From SIG565 sp045647785 (GTDB lineage: Bacteria; Bacillota; Clostridia; Oscillospirales; Acutalibacteraceae), in assembly GCA_045647785.1 (NCBI GenBank), contig JAZRMU010000034.1, positions 1 to 47,508 on the forward strand: a stretch of 47,508 bases of DNA. Direction: 5' to 3'. Positions 19,243-27,510 of this stretch are shown here, piece after piece. The notes under the pieces are model-generated. The model ran no database searches. It was not told where the DNA came from and saw only the letters and a list, made by a program, of their open reading frames with translations. The translations under genes and the position numbers were made by a program. Within the stretch, counting starts at the first letter, position 1. Each line of letters opens with the position of its first letter.

Positions 19243-19271
19243 ATTCTACCACTAAAAGTTCAGTTTGTCAA
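19243..19271 (-). promoter_or_regulatory. Sigma-A-type promoter of infC-rpmI-rplT
   Basis: TTGACA (19266-19271) and TAGAAT (19243-19248) with a 17-base spacer, reading left, upstream of the infC leader. Near-consensus. Confidence 0.9.
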
Positions 19272-19342
19272 CACTTATTTGCCAAAAATTCGATAAAACC
19301 TAATTAATAATAAAATTTTCGCATTTCCTTGCAGCAAAGCAC

Positions 19343-19371
19343 TTGCAAAACAAACACATTTATGCTAATAT
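19343..19371 (+). promoter_or_regulatory. Promoter of murI run
   Basis: TTGCAA (19343-19348), a 17-base spacer and TAATAT (19366-19371) with a TG two bases ahead of the -10 box (extended -10). It lies about 30 bases before the murI start and is divergent from the infC promoter. Confidence 0.75.
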
Positions 19372-19404
19372 AAATTGAATAAATATGTATAAGGGGTGAG
19401 CGTG

Positions 19405-20214
19405 TTGGATAAACGCCCTATCGGTATATTTGATTCAGGTCTTGGCGGTCTTACGGTTATGAAAGAAATAGTTAAGGTCTTGCCAAATGAGAATATTATC
19501 TACTTCGGCGATACAGGCCGCGTGCCATACGGCACCAAAAGCCGAGAGACTATCCGGCGTTATGCCGCCGAGGATGCAGAGTTTTTGCTTTCTCACGGCG
19601 TTAAGGTTATAGTTGCTGCTTGCGGTACGGTGTCTGCCGTTGCTCCCGACACAGCAAGCATTTTACCCGTTCCTTTTTTTGAAATGATTACCCCTGCGGC
19701 AAAGGCTGCGATTGCAACCACTAAAAATAAAAGGATCGGCGTACTCGGCACTCCCGCCACTGTTAAAAGTGAAAAGCATAAAAGTCAGATTTTGGCACTT
19801 TTGCCCGATGCCGAAATTCACCCAATTGCTTGTCCGCTTTTTGTGCCGCTTGTTGAAGAGGGGCTCACCGATAAAAACAATATCATTGTTAAAGAAACGG
19901 TTAAAAATTATTTGAATCCGCTTTTAGAAAACGGTGTTGATACCCTGGTGCTTGGCTGCACCCACTATCCCCTACTTTCTGATGCCATCAGCGAATTTAT
20001 GGGCAGCGGAGTAAAGCTCATCAATCCCGCCAAGGAATTAAGTACCGTGCTTAAAAATTATCTTGTTAAAAATGCGCTGGAAAATGATTTTGGCGGTGCG
20101 CACAAATATTTTGTTAGTGATATGACTAACTCGTTTGAGAGCACAGCAGAGAAGCTTATGGGCACAAAAATAAGTCAAGAAAATGCAGAACAGGTGAAAA
20201 TTGGTAAAATATGA
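19405..20214 (+). CDS. murI: Glutamate racemase (TTG start)
   Basis: Makes D-glutamate for peptidoglycan. About 269 residues, starting RPIGIFDSGLGGLTV after a short N-terminus. The first catalytic Cys lies in AACGTVSAVA, where most family members have ACNT; the second is in GCTHYPLL. I choose TTG at 19405 because GGGGTGA ends five bases before it, the spacing seen in several other genes here; in-frame GTG codons at 19396 and 19402 are alternatives. It overlaps the next gene by 4 bases. Confidence 0.94.
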   Translation: MDKRPIGIFDSGLGGLTVMKEIVKVLPNENIIYFGDTGRVPYGTKSRETIRRYAAEDAEFLLSHGVKVIVAACGTVSAVAPDTASILPVPFFEMITPAAKAAIATTKNKRIGVLGTPATVKSEKHKSQILALLPDAEIHPIACPLFVPLVEEGLTDKNNIIVKETVKNYLNPLLENGVDTLVLGCTHYPLLSDAISEFMGSGVKLINPAKELSTVLKNYLVKNALENDFGGAHKYFVSDMTNSFESTAEKLMGTKISQENAEQVKIGKI

Positions 20215-20630
20215 AAAAGGTAGTTATAGATATAATTGGTACACAAGGGCTTGAGGGTGATGATAGCGTCATCGAAATGTCGACGCTCGGTACACTTTCT
20301 TTTAGGGACGGTAAATTCTTGTTAAGTTATGAGGAAACCGAAACACTAAAGCCCCACACTGTTAAAACCCTTGTTAAAGCCGAGGGACAGGATAGAATAA
20401 CAATGGTGCGCTCGGGCGGAATTGACAGTCGACTTATCATTGAAAAGGGTAAGCGAAACACTTGTTTTTATTCCGTACCGCAGGGCGAACTTGTTCTTGG
20501 GATTTTCGGTGAAGCTATCGAAAATTCATTAACGGAAAATGGTGGAAAAATTAAAATGAGCTACACCATAGATGTTGACAACAGTGTTTTAAGCCAAAAC
20601 ACTGTTGAAATTTCAGTAAAAGAAGCGTAA
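20211..20630 (+). CDS. DUF1934 (YwiB-like) beta-barrel protein
   Basis: 139 residues, predicted all-beta, starting VVIDIIGTQGLEGDDSVIEM with a later LLSYEETE and FYSVPQGELVLGIFGEAIEN. These match the DUF1934/YwiB family, whose gene stands beside argS in Bacillus and many Clostridia, as it does here (12-base gap to argS, ATGA overlap with murI). Function is not established; a small-ligand-binding, calycin-like barrel is the usual structural guess. Confidence 0.85.
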   Translation: MKKVVIDIIGTQGLEGDDSVIEMSTLGTLSFRDGKFLLSYEETETLKPHTVKTLVKAEGQDRITMVRSGGIDSRLIIEKGKRNTCFYSVPQGELVLGIFGEAIENSLTENGGKIKMSYTIDVDNSVLSQNTVEISVKEA

Positions 20631-20642
20631 AGAGGTATTAAA

Positions 20643-22328
20643 ATGTCAAAAATTGTAAACACAGCAAAGGAACAAATTAAAAACACCGTATTAAATGCCG
20701 CGCAGACCGCTATTGAAAAAGGCGAGCTGCCAAAGGTAGAGCTTACCGATTTTATAATAGAGACCCCCGGAAACCGAGAGCACGGAGATTATGCTGTTAA
20801 TGCAGCCCTTGCTTGGTCTAAAATATTCCGCAACGCTCCGCGTAAAATCGCTGAAATTTTAATGGCTAATGCCGATTTTAAAAACACCTACATTGGCAAA
20901 TATGAAATTGCGGGTCCGGGCTTTATAAATTTCTTTTTATCGGATAGCTACTATGCGGATATCGTTGCCAATGTCAACTTGTTAAAAGACAACTACGGTA
21001 GAAGCGAATTCGGCGAGAATAAGCGTGTGCTGGTTGAATTCGTTTCGGCTAATCCGACCGGTCCTATGCACATAGGAAATGCACGCGGCGGCGCACTTGG
21101 CGACTGTTTAGCATCAGTTCTCGATGCTGCAGGATATTCGGTAGAGCGCGAATTCTACATTAACGATGCAGGTAATCAGATAAACAAATTTGGTCTCTCC
21201 CTTGATTTGCGCTATCAGCAGATTTACGACAGCACCATTGAGATGCCTGAAGACAGCTATCACGGCGCTGATATTATCGCCCACGCAGAGGCGTTCGCTA
21301 AAGAAAACGGCGATAAGTATTTGAGCGCTAGCGAGCAAGAAAGAAGAGCTGCTCTTGTTGCCTTTGCCCTGCCCAAAAATATTCAAGGACTTCACGATGA
21401 CCTTCTTAAGTACCGCATCGAATATAATACCTGGTTCAGAGAAAGCACTCTTCACCAAAGTGGTGAAACAACCCGTATTATCGACTTACTTAAGGAAAGC
21501 GGGCACACCTACGAAAACGAGGGGGCTCTCTGGTTCAAGGGAACCGATTTCACATCCGATGATTTTGTGCTTGTTCGCTCAAACGGAGTGCCGACCTATA
21601 TCGTGCCCGATATAGCATATCATTATAATAAGCTTGTAACGCGCGGTTTTGATAAGGCTATTGATATTTTAGGCGCTGACCACCACGGCTATGTGCCGCG
21701 TCTTAAGAGTGCACTTACAGCACTCGGCGTGAACGCTGACCGCCTCGATGTTGTTTTGATGCAGATGGTTCGCCTTGTTAAGGACGGCGAGGTTATTAAG
21801 GCCTCAAAGCGCTCGGGCAAGGCAATTACACTTGTAACACTGCTTGAGGAAGTTCCAATTGATGCAGCAAGATTCTTCTTTAACCTGCGCGAGGCTAATA
21901 GCCATTTTGATTTTGACCTTGATTTAGCAGTTGAGCAGTCCAGCCAAAATCCTGTATATTATGTTCAATACGCATACGCCCGAATTTGCAGTATTATGCG
22001 CTCATTAAACGACGATGCTATTGCTGTTCGCACTCCCTCGAGCGATGAATTGATGCTATTAAACACCCCCGAGGAGCGCGACTTAATTGTTCACTTATCG
22101 CGCCTTACCGAGGAGGTTATCACTTCTGCCAAGGTGTATGACCCTGCGAAGCTCACCCACTATGTCAGCGACCTTGCCACAAAGTTCCATAAATTCTATA
22201 ACGCCTGCCGTGTTCGCGGTATTGACGAGCCACTTATGCAGGCCAGAATTGCGCTATGCTCGGCTACAGGAATTGCCATTAAAAATGTTTTGACAATGCT
22301 TAAAATTGAAGCACCCGAAAGCATGTAA
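20643..22328 (+). CDS. argS: Arginyl-tRNA synthetase
   Basis: Charges tRNA-Arg. 561 residues, full length, with the N-terminal tRNA-elbow-binding domain (PGNREHGDYAVNAAL), the class I signature ANPTGPMHIGNARG (about 131-144), and the second-half segment KASKRSGKAITL at the KMSKS position. The C-terminal helical anticodon-binding DALR domain ends the protein. It is followed after 14 bases by the serpin gene, probably in the same transcript. Confidence 0.98.
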   Translation: MSKIVNTAKEQIKNTVLNAAQTAIEKGELPKVELTDFIIETPGNREHGDYAVNAALAWSKIFRNAPRKIAEILMANADFKNTYIGKYEIAGPGFINFFLSDSYYADIVANVNLLKDNYGRSEFGENKRVLVEFVSANPTGPMHIGNARGGALGDCLASVLDAAGYSVEREFYINDAGNQINKFGLSLDLRYQQIYDSTIEMPEDSYHGADIIAHAEAFAKENGDKYLSASEQERRAALVAFALPKNIQGLHDDLLKYRIEYNTWFRESTLHQSGETTRIIDLLKESGHTYENEGALWFKGTDFTSDDFVLVRSNGVPTYIVPDIAYHYNKLVTRGFDKAIDILGADHHGYVPRLKSALTALGVNADRLDVVLMQMVRLVKDGEVIKASKRSGKAITLVTLLEEVPIDAARFFFNLREANSHFDFDLDLAVEQSSQNPVYYVQYAYARICSIMRSLNDDAIAVRTPSSDELMLLNTPEERDLIVHLSRLTEEVITSAKVYDPAKLTHYVSDLATKFHKFYNACRVRGIDEPLMQARIALCSATGIAIKNVLTMLKIEAPESM

Positions 22329-22342
22329 CGAAAGGATGCTAT

Positions 22343-23581
22343 ATGAGGAAAATCATTTCCGTTTTACTTTGTTTTTCAATCTGTCTCGGGCTCTGTGCTT
22401 GTGGTGGAAACACTATTAACACCACAGCGGTTAAATTGAGTGATGGATACGAAAGCAATATAACCGAATATAACTACTATACAAGCAGCTTTGAAAGAGC
22501 TCAACACTCTATGGCAATGCGCGTGTTCGCTGCCGTTTCAGCAGAAAACAGCGATAAAAATGTGCTGCTCTCCCCTATTTCTTTAGCAAACGTTCTTGGT
22601 ATTCTTTCAAACGGTGCTGCGGGAGATACGAAAACTGAAATCGAACAACTTTTAGGCATTTCTGCAAGCGAATTTAATCATAGCTCTTACTCATTTTTTA
22701 ATTCGCTGCCAAAAAGCAGCAGACTGCAGAGTCTTAATTCAATTTGGCTGAATAATAACCTACCTTTAAAGGTGGAAAAAGACTTTTTGCAAACGAATGC
22801 GAACTTCTACAATGCCGATATTTTTCAGACTCCATTCAACGATGCAGCTGTGAATGATATTAACAAATGGGTTAAGGATGCAACCGACGGAGAAATCGAT
22901 AACATTGTTCAAAAAATCAATAAAAACACTTTGGCTTATATTATAAATGCTCTCACCTTTGAGGCTGAATGGCTTGAGCCGTATGCCAAGGAGTCGGTTT
23001 CGAGCGGTAAATTTTATAGTGGCACTAATAATATAACAACCGAATTTATGCGCAGCACGGAAAGCTATTATATTAAAACCGCAAATGCCACAGGTTTTAT
23101 TAAGCCCTATAAAAACGATGAATACCGCTTTGTAGCACTGCTTCCTAACGAAGGTATAGATATTAATGAATATATATCCTCCCTCGAATTCACCAGTCTC
23201 AACTCTATTATCAGCAGCGTTAGCGAGCAGACCGTAAAAGTAGAGATGCCTAAATTTGAAAGCCGTTTTGAAATTACCCTAAATTCTATCATGAAAAATC
23301 TTGGCGTAAACACCGCTTTTGATATGGATAAGGCAGATTTTTCAAAGCTTGGCTCCCTGAAGGATGCTAATCTTTATCTAGCCGAAGTTAAACAAAAAAC
23401 CTTTATTTCGGTTGATACCAATGGGACAAAAGCGGGTGCTGTTACTAAAGCAGAAATTGCCGTGAAAACCTCGTTACCCGACCAAATTTATTCAGTAATA
23501 TTGAACCGTCCGTTTGTTTATGCGATTGTTCACTCCGATACAAATCTACCGTTGTTTATCGGCAAGGTTATTGAGCCTTAA
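22343..23581 (+). CDS. Serpin-family protease inhibitor lipoprotein
   Basis: 412 residues: a lipoprotein signal with Cys20 in LCAC, about 35 linker residues, then a serpin fold. Serpin landmarks are LLSPISLANVLGILSNGAAGDTK near the N-terminus, the strand region ALTFEAEWLEPY, the hinge ISVDTNGTKAGAVTKA (about 355-369), and the C-terminal NRPFVYAIVHSDTNLPLFIGKV. The GTKAGA hinge with small residues is the kind found in inhibitory serpins. By alignment in my head with alpha-1-antitrypsin, P1 would be Lys375 with Thr376 as P1', suggesting trypsin-like targets, but the loop is about 4 residues longer so P1 may shift. Likely faces outward on the membrane. It ends the murI run and has its own terminator. 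Confidence 0.92.
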   Translation: MRKIISVLLCFSICLGLCACGGNTINTTAVKLSDGYESNITEYNYYTSSFERAQHSMAMRVFAAVSAENSDKNVLLSPISLANVLGILSNGAAGDTKTEIEQLLGISASEFNHSSYSFFNSLPKSSRLQSLNSIWLNNNLPLKVEKDFLQTNANFYNADIFQTPFNDAAVNDINKWVKDATDGEIDNIVQKINKNTLAYIINALTFEAEWLEPYAKESVSSGKFYSGTNNITTEFMRSTESYYIKTANATGFIKPYKNDEYRFVALLPNEGIDINEYISSLEFTSLNSIISSVSEQTVKVEMPKFESRFEITLNSIMKNLGVNTAFDMDKADFSKLGSLKDANLYLAEVKQKTFISVDTNGTKAGAVTKAEIAVKTSLPDQIYSVILNRPFVYAIVHSDTNLPLFIGKVIEP

Positions 23582-23593
23582 TGAATGTAGATA

Positions 23594-23631
23594 TTAAAGG
23601 GTATGCTTATTGGTATACCCTTTAATTTTTT
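23594..23631 (+). terminator. Terminator after the serpin gene
   Basis: An 11-pair stem, TTAAAGGGTAT with ATACCCTTTAA (23594-23604 and 23615-23625), and a 10-base loop, followed by six T. Confidence 0.88.
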
Positions 23632-23678
23632 GTTGATACATCAAAGATGTTGCCACCTACATTTTTTATTTTGATATA

Positions 23679-23713
23679 AAAACACCCTCCGTGTGGAGGG
23701 TGTTTTGTTTTTT
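23679..23713. terminator. Bidirectional terminator between convergent genes
   Basis: A 12-pair stem (23679-23690 with 23695-23706) with a GTGT loop, T-rich on the right and A-rich on the left, so it can act on both strands. It lies 5-6 bases after the stop of the 46-residue peptide gene and is most likely the end of that minus-strand unit, with a second stop for serpin transcripts. Confidence 0.88.
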
Positions 23714-23852
23714 ACCACCAGCCGCTGGTGTCGGTTTTTTCATCTGTATCAAAGTTGGATTTTCCGCCATCCTCGGTCATTGCGCTTGTTACGATAATAT
23801 CCTCGGTAGAGAACTTAATTACCTCAAACTCGGGAGATACATATTTTTTCAT
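23712..23852 (-). CDS. 46-residue peptide of unknown function
   Basis: I do not recognise a named family. The peptide begins MKKYVSPEFEVIKFSTEDII and continues VTSAMTEDGG, ending TDTSGWW. It is acidic (11 Asp/Glu against 5 Lys), has no Cys and no signal peptide or membrane span, and looks bipartite: a structured-looking first 23 residues, then a Gly/Ser/Thr/Asp-rich tail with a terminal Trp-Trp. Translation is supported by AGGGGAG nine bases before the ATG. It lies 14 bases after the large secreted protein gene and ends on a strong terminator, so it is cotranscribed. From memory, gut Clostridia carry many short proteins of the form YxxPExExxxFxxEDII near secreted protein genes; that recall is unverified. 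Confidence 0.7.
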   Translation of the reverse strand: MKKYVSPEFEVIKFSTEDIIVTSAMTEDGGKSNFDTDEKTDTSGWW

Positions 23853-23866
23853 TTAATTTCTCCCCT

Positions 23867-26101
23867 TTACTTTAAAGATTCAGCTATTGTAAAGCTTACA
23901 GAATCGCCGGCAATTTCTCTGCCTTCCATTGTTACAAAGTAGGCTGTTACGGTGAATTCTGTTTCATTTTGTGAGCTCGGGATACCGGTCAGAACATGGG
24001 TTACTACATATTCAGATGCTGCGCAGTTAACCTCATCGGCTGTGTATGTATTTGTTACGCCTCCTACGGTTTCCTCGATGCCCTTATATGCCTTAAATGA
24101 CTCTAAATACTTGTCGGTGCCATTAAAGCTGAACTTGAAGATTACCTTCTTGTACTGTGTGCTGTCGAGTGTTGTGATTAAACGAAGGTCGGTTGCAGTT
24201 GCATCGTCCTCGTTTTCTCTTACCTGCCACTTAACATCGAGCACCGCCTTGGGTACGAACTTAACGGTTAAGCTTTCAGCCTCCTCTATTTCATCCCAAT
24301 TCATTGCTGTGCCATCTTCATTTACGAAGCCTGCGAAAATATAGCCTTCCTTCTCGGGAACTACTTCCTGATTCTTATAGTCAGCAAGAGTCTCCTCGTC
24401 GGTTACGGTTTCTTCAGTTTTCTCTATTTCGGTTTTTTCTACAAATGTAATTGATGTAATATCAGCATCATCAGAAGCATCGTTACGGTCAGCTAGATAT
24501 GCTGAAAGGTCATAAACTGTTTCGCCATTTTCGGTTGTAACGCCCTTAACTGTAGGAATAACAACACCGTTAACAACAGGAATTAAACCTTCTGTATTTG
24601 ACTTAAGAGTAAAGCCCTTAAGGAAGCTTGTTGCGGGGTCATCGGGATTTGTTCTTATAAAATAGGGCTGTGCCTCGCCGCCTGCAACAGTTATCTTATA
24701 ATCATAACGGTCAAGCACACAAGGATTCGTTTTGCTTACCGCTTTATCGCCATAACCAATAGTGTCGAAGTAAACCTTATTGTTTGCTTTATCGTAGTTG
24801 TTGATAATACCGATAAGGTATTTACCTTCTGCCATCTTGAAATAGTTAAGACTTGTCCAACCGGAGCCACAACCAATTACGGCTTTTTTGGTTTTATCAG
24901 CATCCACAATTACAGCAATATTTCCGCGATTAGGCGTGTTATACAATGCTTGAGATTGAAGATTAGTATGACCTAACTGTGCTAAAATTTCATCGGTAAT
25001 TGTGCCACCATTGATTCTATAAATAGTATTGCCATTAACCTGAACATCCGAACCATAACCGTAAGTAGTAAGGTTAAGAGTCTTAATAGTAGTATCGTTG
25101 TTTACAGTGTAATTAACATCGCCATTGATAACAATTGTTCTATTGGGGCCATGGTATGTAGAACCTGAAGTAGTATAAAGTTTATCAACACTGCCTCCGT
25201 AAATATTAACATTTACATTCATATTATACGGACCGAATTGAGCACCCGGAGTACCATCTGATTTTTTACTGTAGTAGTTACTGTTGGAAAGACCGGAAAT
25301 AACTTGATAATCACCGGAATAAATATCAAAGGTAACATTGTTGCCGTTATAGGTATTAGCAGCAATATTTATTTTATAGGTTCCAGTCTCTACACCAGTA
25401 TCAAAGGTAATCTTATAATTACCAGAGGAAATAGAAACGTCAGAGGAGTATTCCCTAGAAGATTGTTCTGCGTCCATTGTGATATTCTTAAATCTTACAT
25501 CACCCTTAGTCCAAGCACCGTTCATACCAGAACCGTAGGTTGCTCTCGGAACTATGAATTTGCCTCCTGCAGCAGAGTCGCCATATCCTGCGATGGTGAT
25601 TTCGCCACGGTTTTCCATAGAACCATCAAGCTGTGTTTTATCGGGGGCAAAGTCGCCCTTAATCCAAATCTTGCCAGCATTACCGTCTAAATAGTCGATA
25701 GCATTGGGAAGATTACTGAAGTAAATTTCTTTTTTATCTGAATCAGTATAGCTTTCTGCTACAGTAGCATCAACTACAGGCTGGTAATAATACTTCTCGC
25801 GAACAGGATATTCGCTACCATCGTTAACGGCACTAATGTCATTGTTTAGGTTACTTGCGTTATCAAGCAGGAAATATCCTCTCGGGTCGGAAATGCCTGC
25901 CAAGCCAAACATATACTTGCGGGTTGAACCGGTACCATTAATGGCGTTGGCATTAACTTCATACTGTGCAGCGTCTGCGGATGCTCCGGTATCAGCAAAA
26001 GCGCCAAAGCCGACAGAAACGCAAGAAAGCATTATAGCCAGCGCACAAATAATAGATAGTACCTTACGCGAAAAAATCTGTGAAATGTGTCTCAATTTCA
26101 T
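23867..26101 (-). CDS. Large secreted beta-rich surface protein
   Basis: 744 residues with an N-terminal Sec signal (KLRHISQIFSRK, hydrophobic core, likely cleavage after FGAFA at about residue 36). Residues about 40-470 are Asn/Gly/Thr/Tyr-rich with many short beta-strand repeats, consistent with a beta-helix or adhesin-like fold. Residues about 580-630 (EKEGYIFAGFVNEDGTAMNWDEI) resemble an InlB/Listeria-Bacteroides-type repeat. The last 120 residues (VKWQVRENEDDATATDLRLI to the end) look like the beta-sandwich found at the C-terminus of other clostridial secreted proteins. No sortase motif, dockerin or catalytic signature is seen. It has its own promoter and is followed by the 46-residue peptide gene. 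A surface or matrix role is inferred. Confidence 0.85.
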   Translation of the reverse strand: MKLRHISQIFSRKVLSIICALAIMLSCVSVGFGAFADTGASADAAQYEVNANAINGTGSTRKYMFGLAGISDPRGYFLLDNASNLNNDISAVNDGSEYPVREKYYYQPVVDATVAESYTDSDKKEIYFSNLPNAIDYLDGNAGKIWIKGDFAPDKTQLDGSMENRGEITIAGYGDSAAGGKFIVPRATYGSGMNGAWTKGDVRFKNITMDAEQSSREYSSDVSISSGNYKITFDTGVETGTYKINIAANTYNGNNVTFDIYSGDYQVISGLSNSNYYSKKSDGTPGAQFGPYNMNVNVNIYGGSVDKLYTTSGSTYHGPNRTIVINGDVNYTVNNDTTIKTLNLTTYGYGSDVQVNGNTIYRINGGTITDEILAQLGHTNLQSQALYNTPNRGNIAVIVDADKTKKAVIGCGSGWTSLNYFKMAEGKYLIGIINNYDKANNKVYFDTIGYGDKAVSKTNPCVLDRYDYKITVAGGEAQPYFIRTNPDDPATSFLKGFTLKSNTEGLIPVVNGVVIPTVKGVTTENGETVYDLSAYLADRNDASDDADITSITFVEKTEIEKTEETVTDEETLADYKNQEVVPEKEGYIFAGFVNEDGTAMNWDEIEEAESLTVKFVPKAVLDVKWQVRENEDDATATDLRLITTLDSTQYKKVIFKFSFNGTDKYLESFKAYKGIEETVGGVTNTYTADEVNCAASEYVVTHVLTGIPSSQNETEFTVTAYFVTMEGREIAGDSVSFTIAESLK

Positions 26102-26175
26102 CTCTCCTTTTAAAAAAATTACGGAGTTAGCGTATAATTATTTATATATGTATGCAATGACATATACACAAAGTT

Positions 26176-26205
26176 ATAATATCCCCACTCGATAGTTTTT
26201 GTCAA
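26176..26205 (-). promoter_or_regulatory. Promoter of the secreted protein/peptide unit
   Basis: TTGACA (26200-26205), an 18-base spacer and TATTAT (26176-26181), reading left, about 75 bases before the gene start. Confidence 0.75.
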
Positions 26206-26263
26206 GTAAATGTTCATATATACCCGGCATTAATTGTAGGTGTTACAAAAGATAAAAAAATAG

Positions 26264-26339
26264 TAGCGAATAGGAGTGTCCTGAGTTAAGGTTGAGTTAC
26301 TGAGACAAAACCAAAAGGCAGGTATCACCCTATTCGCTA
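26264..26339. repeat. 11-base inverted repeat at the edge of the transposase remnant
   Basis: TAGCGAATAGG at 26264-26274 and its exact complement at 26329-26339, 54 bases apart. The right arm lies inside the transposase-like reading frame. It may be chance, an old insertion end, or a stem. Confidence 0.5.
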
Positions 26340-26742
26340 TCATACTAACCGCCAATATATCTACCGTTGGATGAGCCGATACGAGGGATCGATGCAATCT
26401 CTTGCGGATAGATCTCACCGACCGCGCCATCATCCAAACCAGCATACAGAGGAAAAACTGACGCCGATTCGAAATATGCGGCGCAGAAATCCAAACAGAC
26501 AACGTTATGGAATTCACTAATCGTTTCGCTCCAAGGTCAACAAGCAAAAAGACCTTGTTTGAAAACACGTTAGAACAGCTCGGTATTCAGCACAGGTTGA
26601 TTCCCCATATACTCCTCGGCACAACGTAAAGGTAGAGCGCAGCCACCGCAAGGACAATGAATAATTGTTTGCTTCTCACAAATTTTATTCTTTTGACGAT
26701 TTCAAAAAACAATCAGCTGTTCGCCAAAAGCTGGAAATTTAA
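26300..26742 (+). pseudogene. Degraded IS481-like transposase
   Basis: Three reading frames in turn carry pieces of one DDE transposase. The first (26320-26520) reads NRQYIYRWMSRYEGSMQSLA and DRSHRPRHHPNQHTEEKL, the N-terminal helix-turn-helix region. The second (26516-26629) reads KKTLFENTLEQLGIQHRLI. The third (26629-26742) reads VERSHRKDNE, a stop, then SHKFYSFDDFKKQSAVRQK. VERSHRKDNE holds the last catalytic Glu region. The middle of the integrase core with the two catalytic Asp residues is missing, so there is an internal deletion as well as frameshifts and stops. A minus-strand open frame over the same bases is an artefact. The family call is from memory of IS481 sequences. Confidence 0.75.
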
Positions 26743-26772
26743 TATCCATAGATAACATCCACTGTATCTTAT

Positions 26773-27471
26773 TTATCTGCGTCTTCTACCACCGGCAAGC
26801 ATAATAAGTCTTAACATTTGGGCGAGCGACACAATAAGTGCTGCAACATAGGTCATCGCTGCAGCAGTTAGCACCTTTTTAACTCCCTTGTGCTCCTCCT
26901 CGCCATAAAACGCACCTGTATCCTCTAATGCAGAAATAGCTCTTGCTGAAGCATTGAATTCAACGGGCAAGGTTATTAACTGGAACAGCACCACGAGACC
27001 GAAAAGCAAAATACCTATGTCAACAAGCACAGAATAATTAAAGATTATGCCGAAAAGCAGTAGCGGCCACGAAAGATATGAGCCAAACTGTGTGAGCGGC
27101 ACAATTTTATTGCGAACTTTAATAGGCAAATAATTCTCAGCATACTGCACCGCGTGTCCCGCCTCGTGGCAGGCAACGCCCACAGCCGCTACAGTATTTG
27201 CACTATAAACGCTGTCAGAAAGTCTTATAACATTGGTTCTCGGGTCAAAATGGTCGGTTAAGTTTCCTGAAACACGCTCGATTCTGACACCCGTTACACC
27301 TTTAGCTTCAAGCAATCTTTCTGCCGCTTGAGCACCGGTTAAACGGCTGCTAACCTTGGAATATTTACCAAATGCCGACTTAACCTTAATTTGCGCAAAA
27401 AGCGATATAAGCATCGCGGGAATTACCAAAACCAAATAGTAATAATCAAAACCGTAGTAATAACCGAACAT
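26773..27471 (-). CDS. yugP: Membrane zinc metallopeptidase, YugP family
   Basis: 232 residues. An N-terminal Tyr-rich segment and membrane span, then the zinc motif ACHEAGHAVQYAENY (HExxH), and further spans around 150-185 and 210-225. This matches the Zn_peptidase_2 family (YugP of Bacillus). Substrate is not known. It lies 39 bases after ychF and is likely transcribed with it. Confidence 0.92.
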   Translation of the reverse strand: MFGYYYGFDYYYLVLVIPAMLISLFAQIKVKSAFGKYSKVSSRLTGAQAAERLLEAKGVTGVRIERVSGNLTDHFDPRTNVIRLSDSVYSANTVAAVGVACHEAGHAVQYAENYLPIKVRNKIVPLTQFGSYLSWPLLLFGIIFNYSVLVDIGILLFGLVVLFQLITLPVEFNASARAISALEDTGAFYGEEEHKGVKKVLTAAAMTYVAALIVSLAQMLRLIMLAGGRRRR

Positions 27472-27510
27472 AAAAACACCTCTTTTATATTTTAGTTTTT
27501 ATAAACGTTA

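Noticed and set aside
23641..23700. A small plus-strand gene after the serpin
   Set aside because: The plus-strand frame here runs through the bidirectional terminator and antisense to the peptide gene; no ribosome-binding site.
26230..26568. A 112-codon minus-strand open frame
   Set aside because: It is antisense to the transposase remnant, whose plus-strand pieces match a known protein type; it has no ribosome-binding site.
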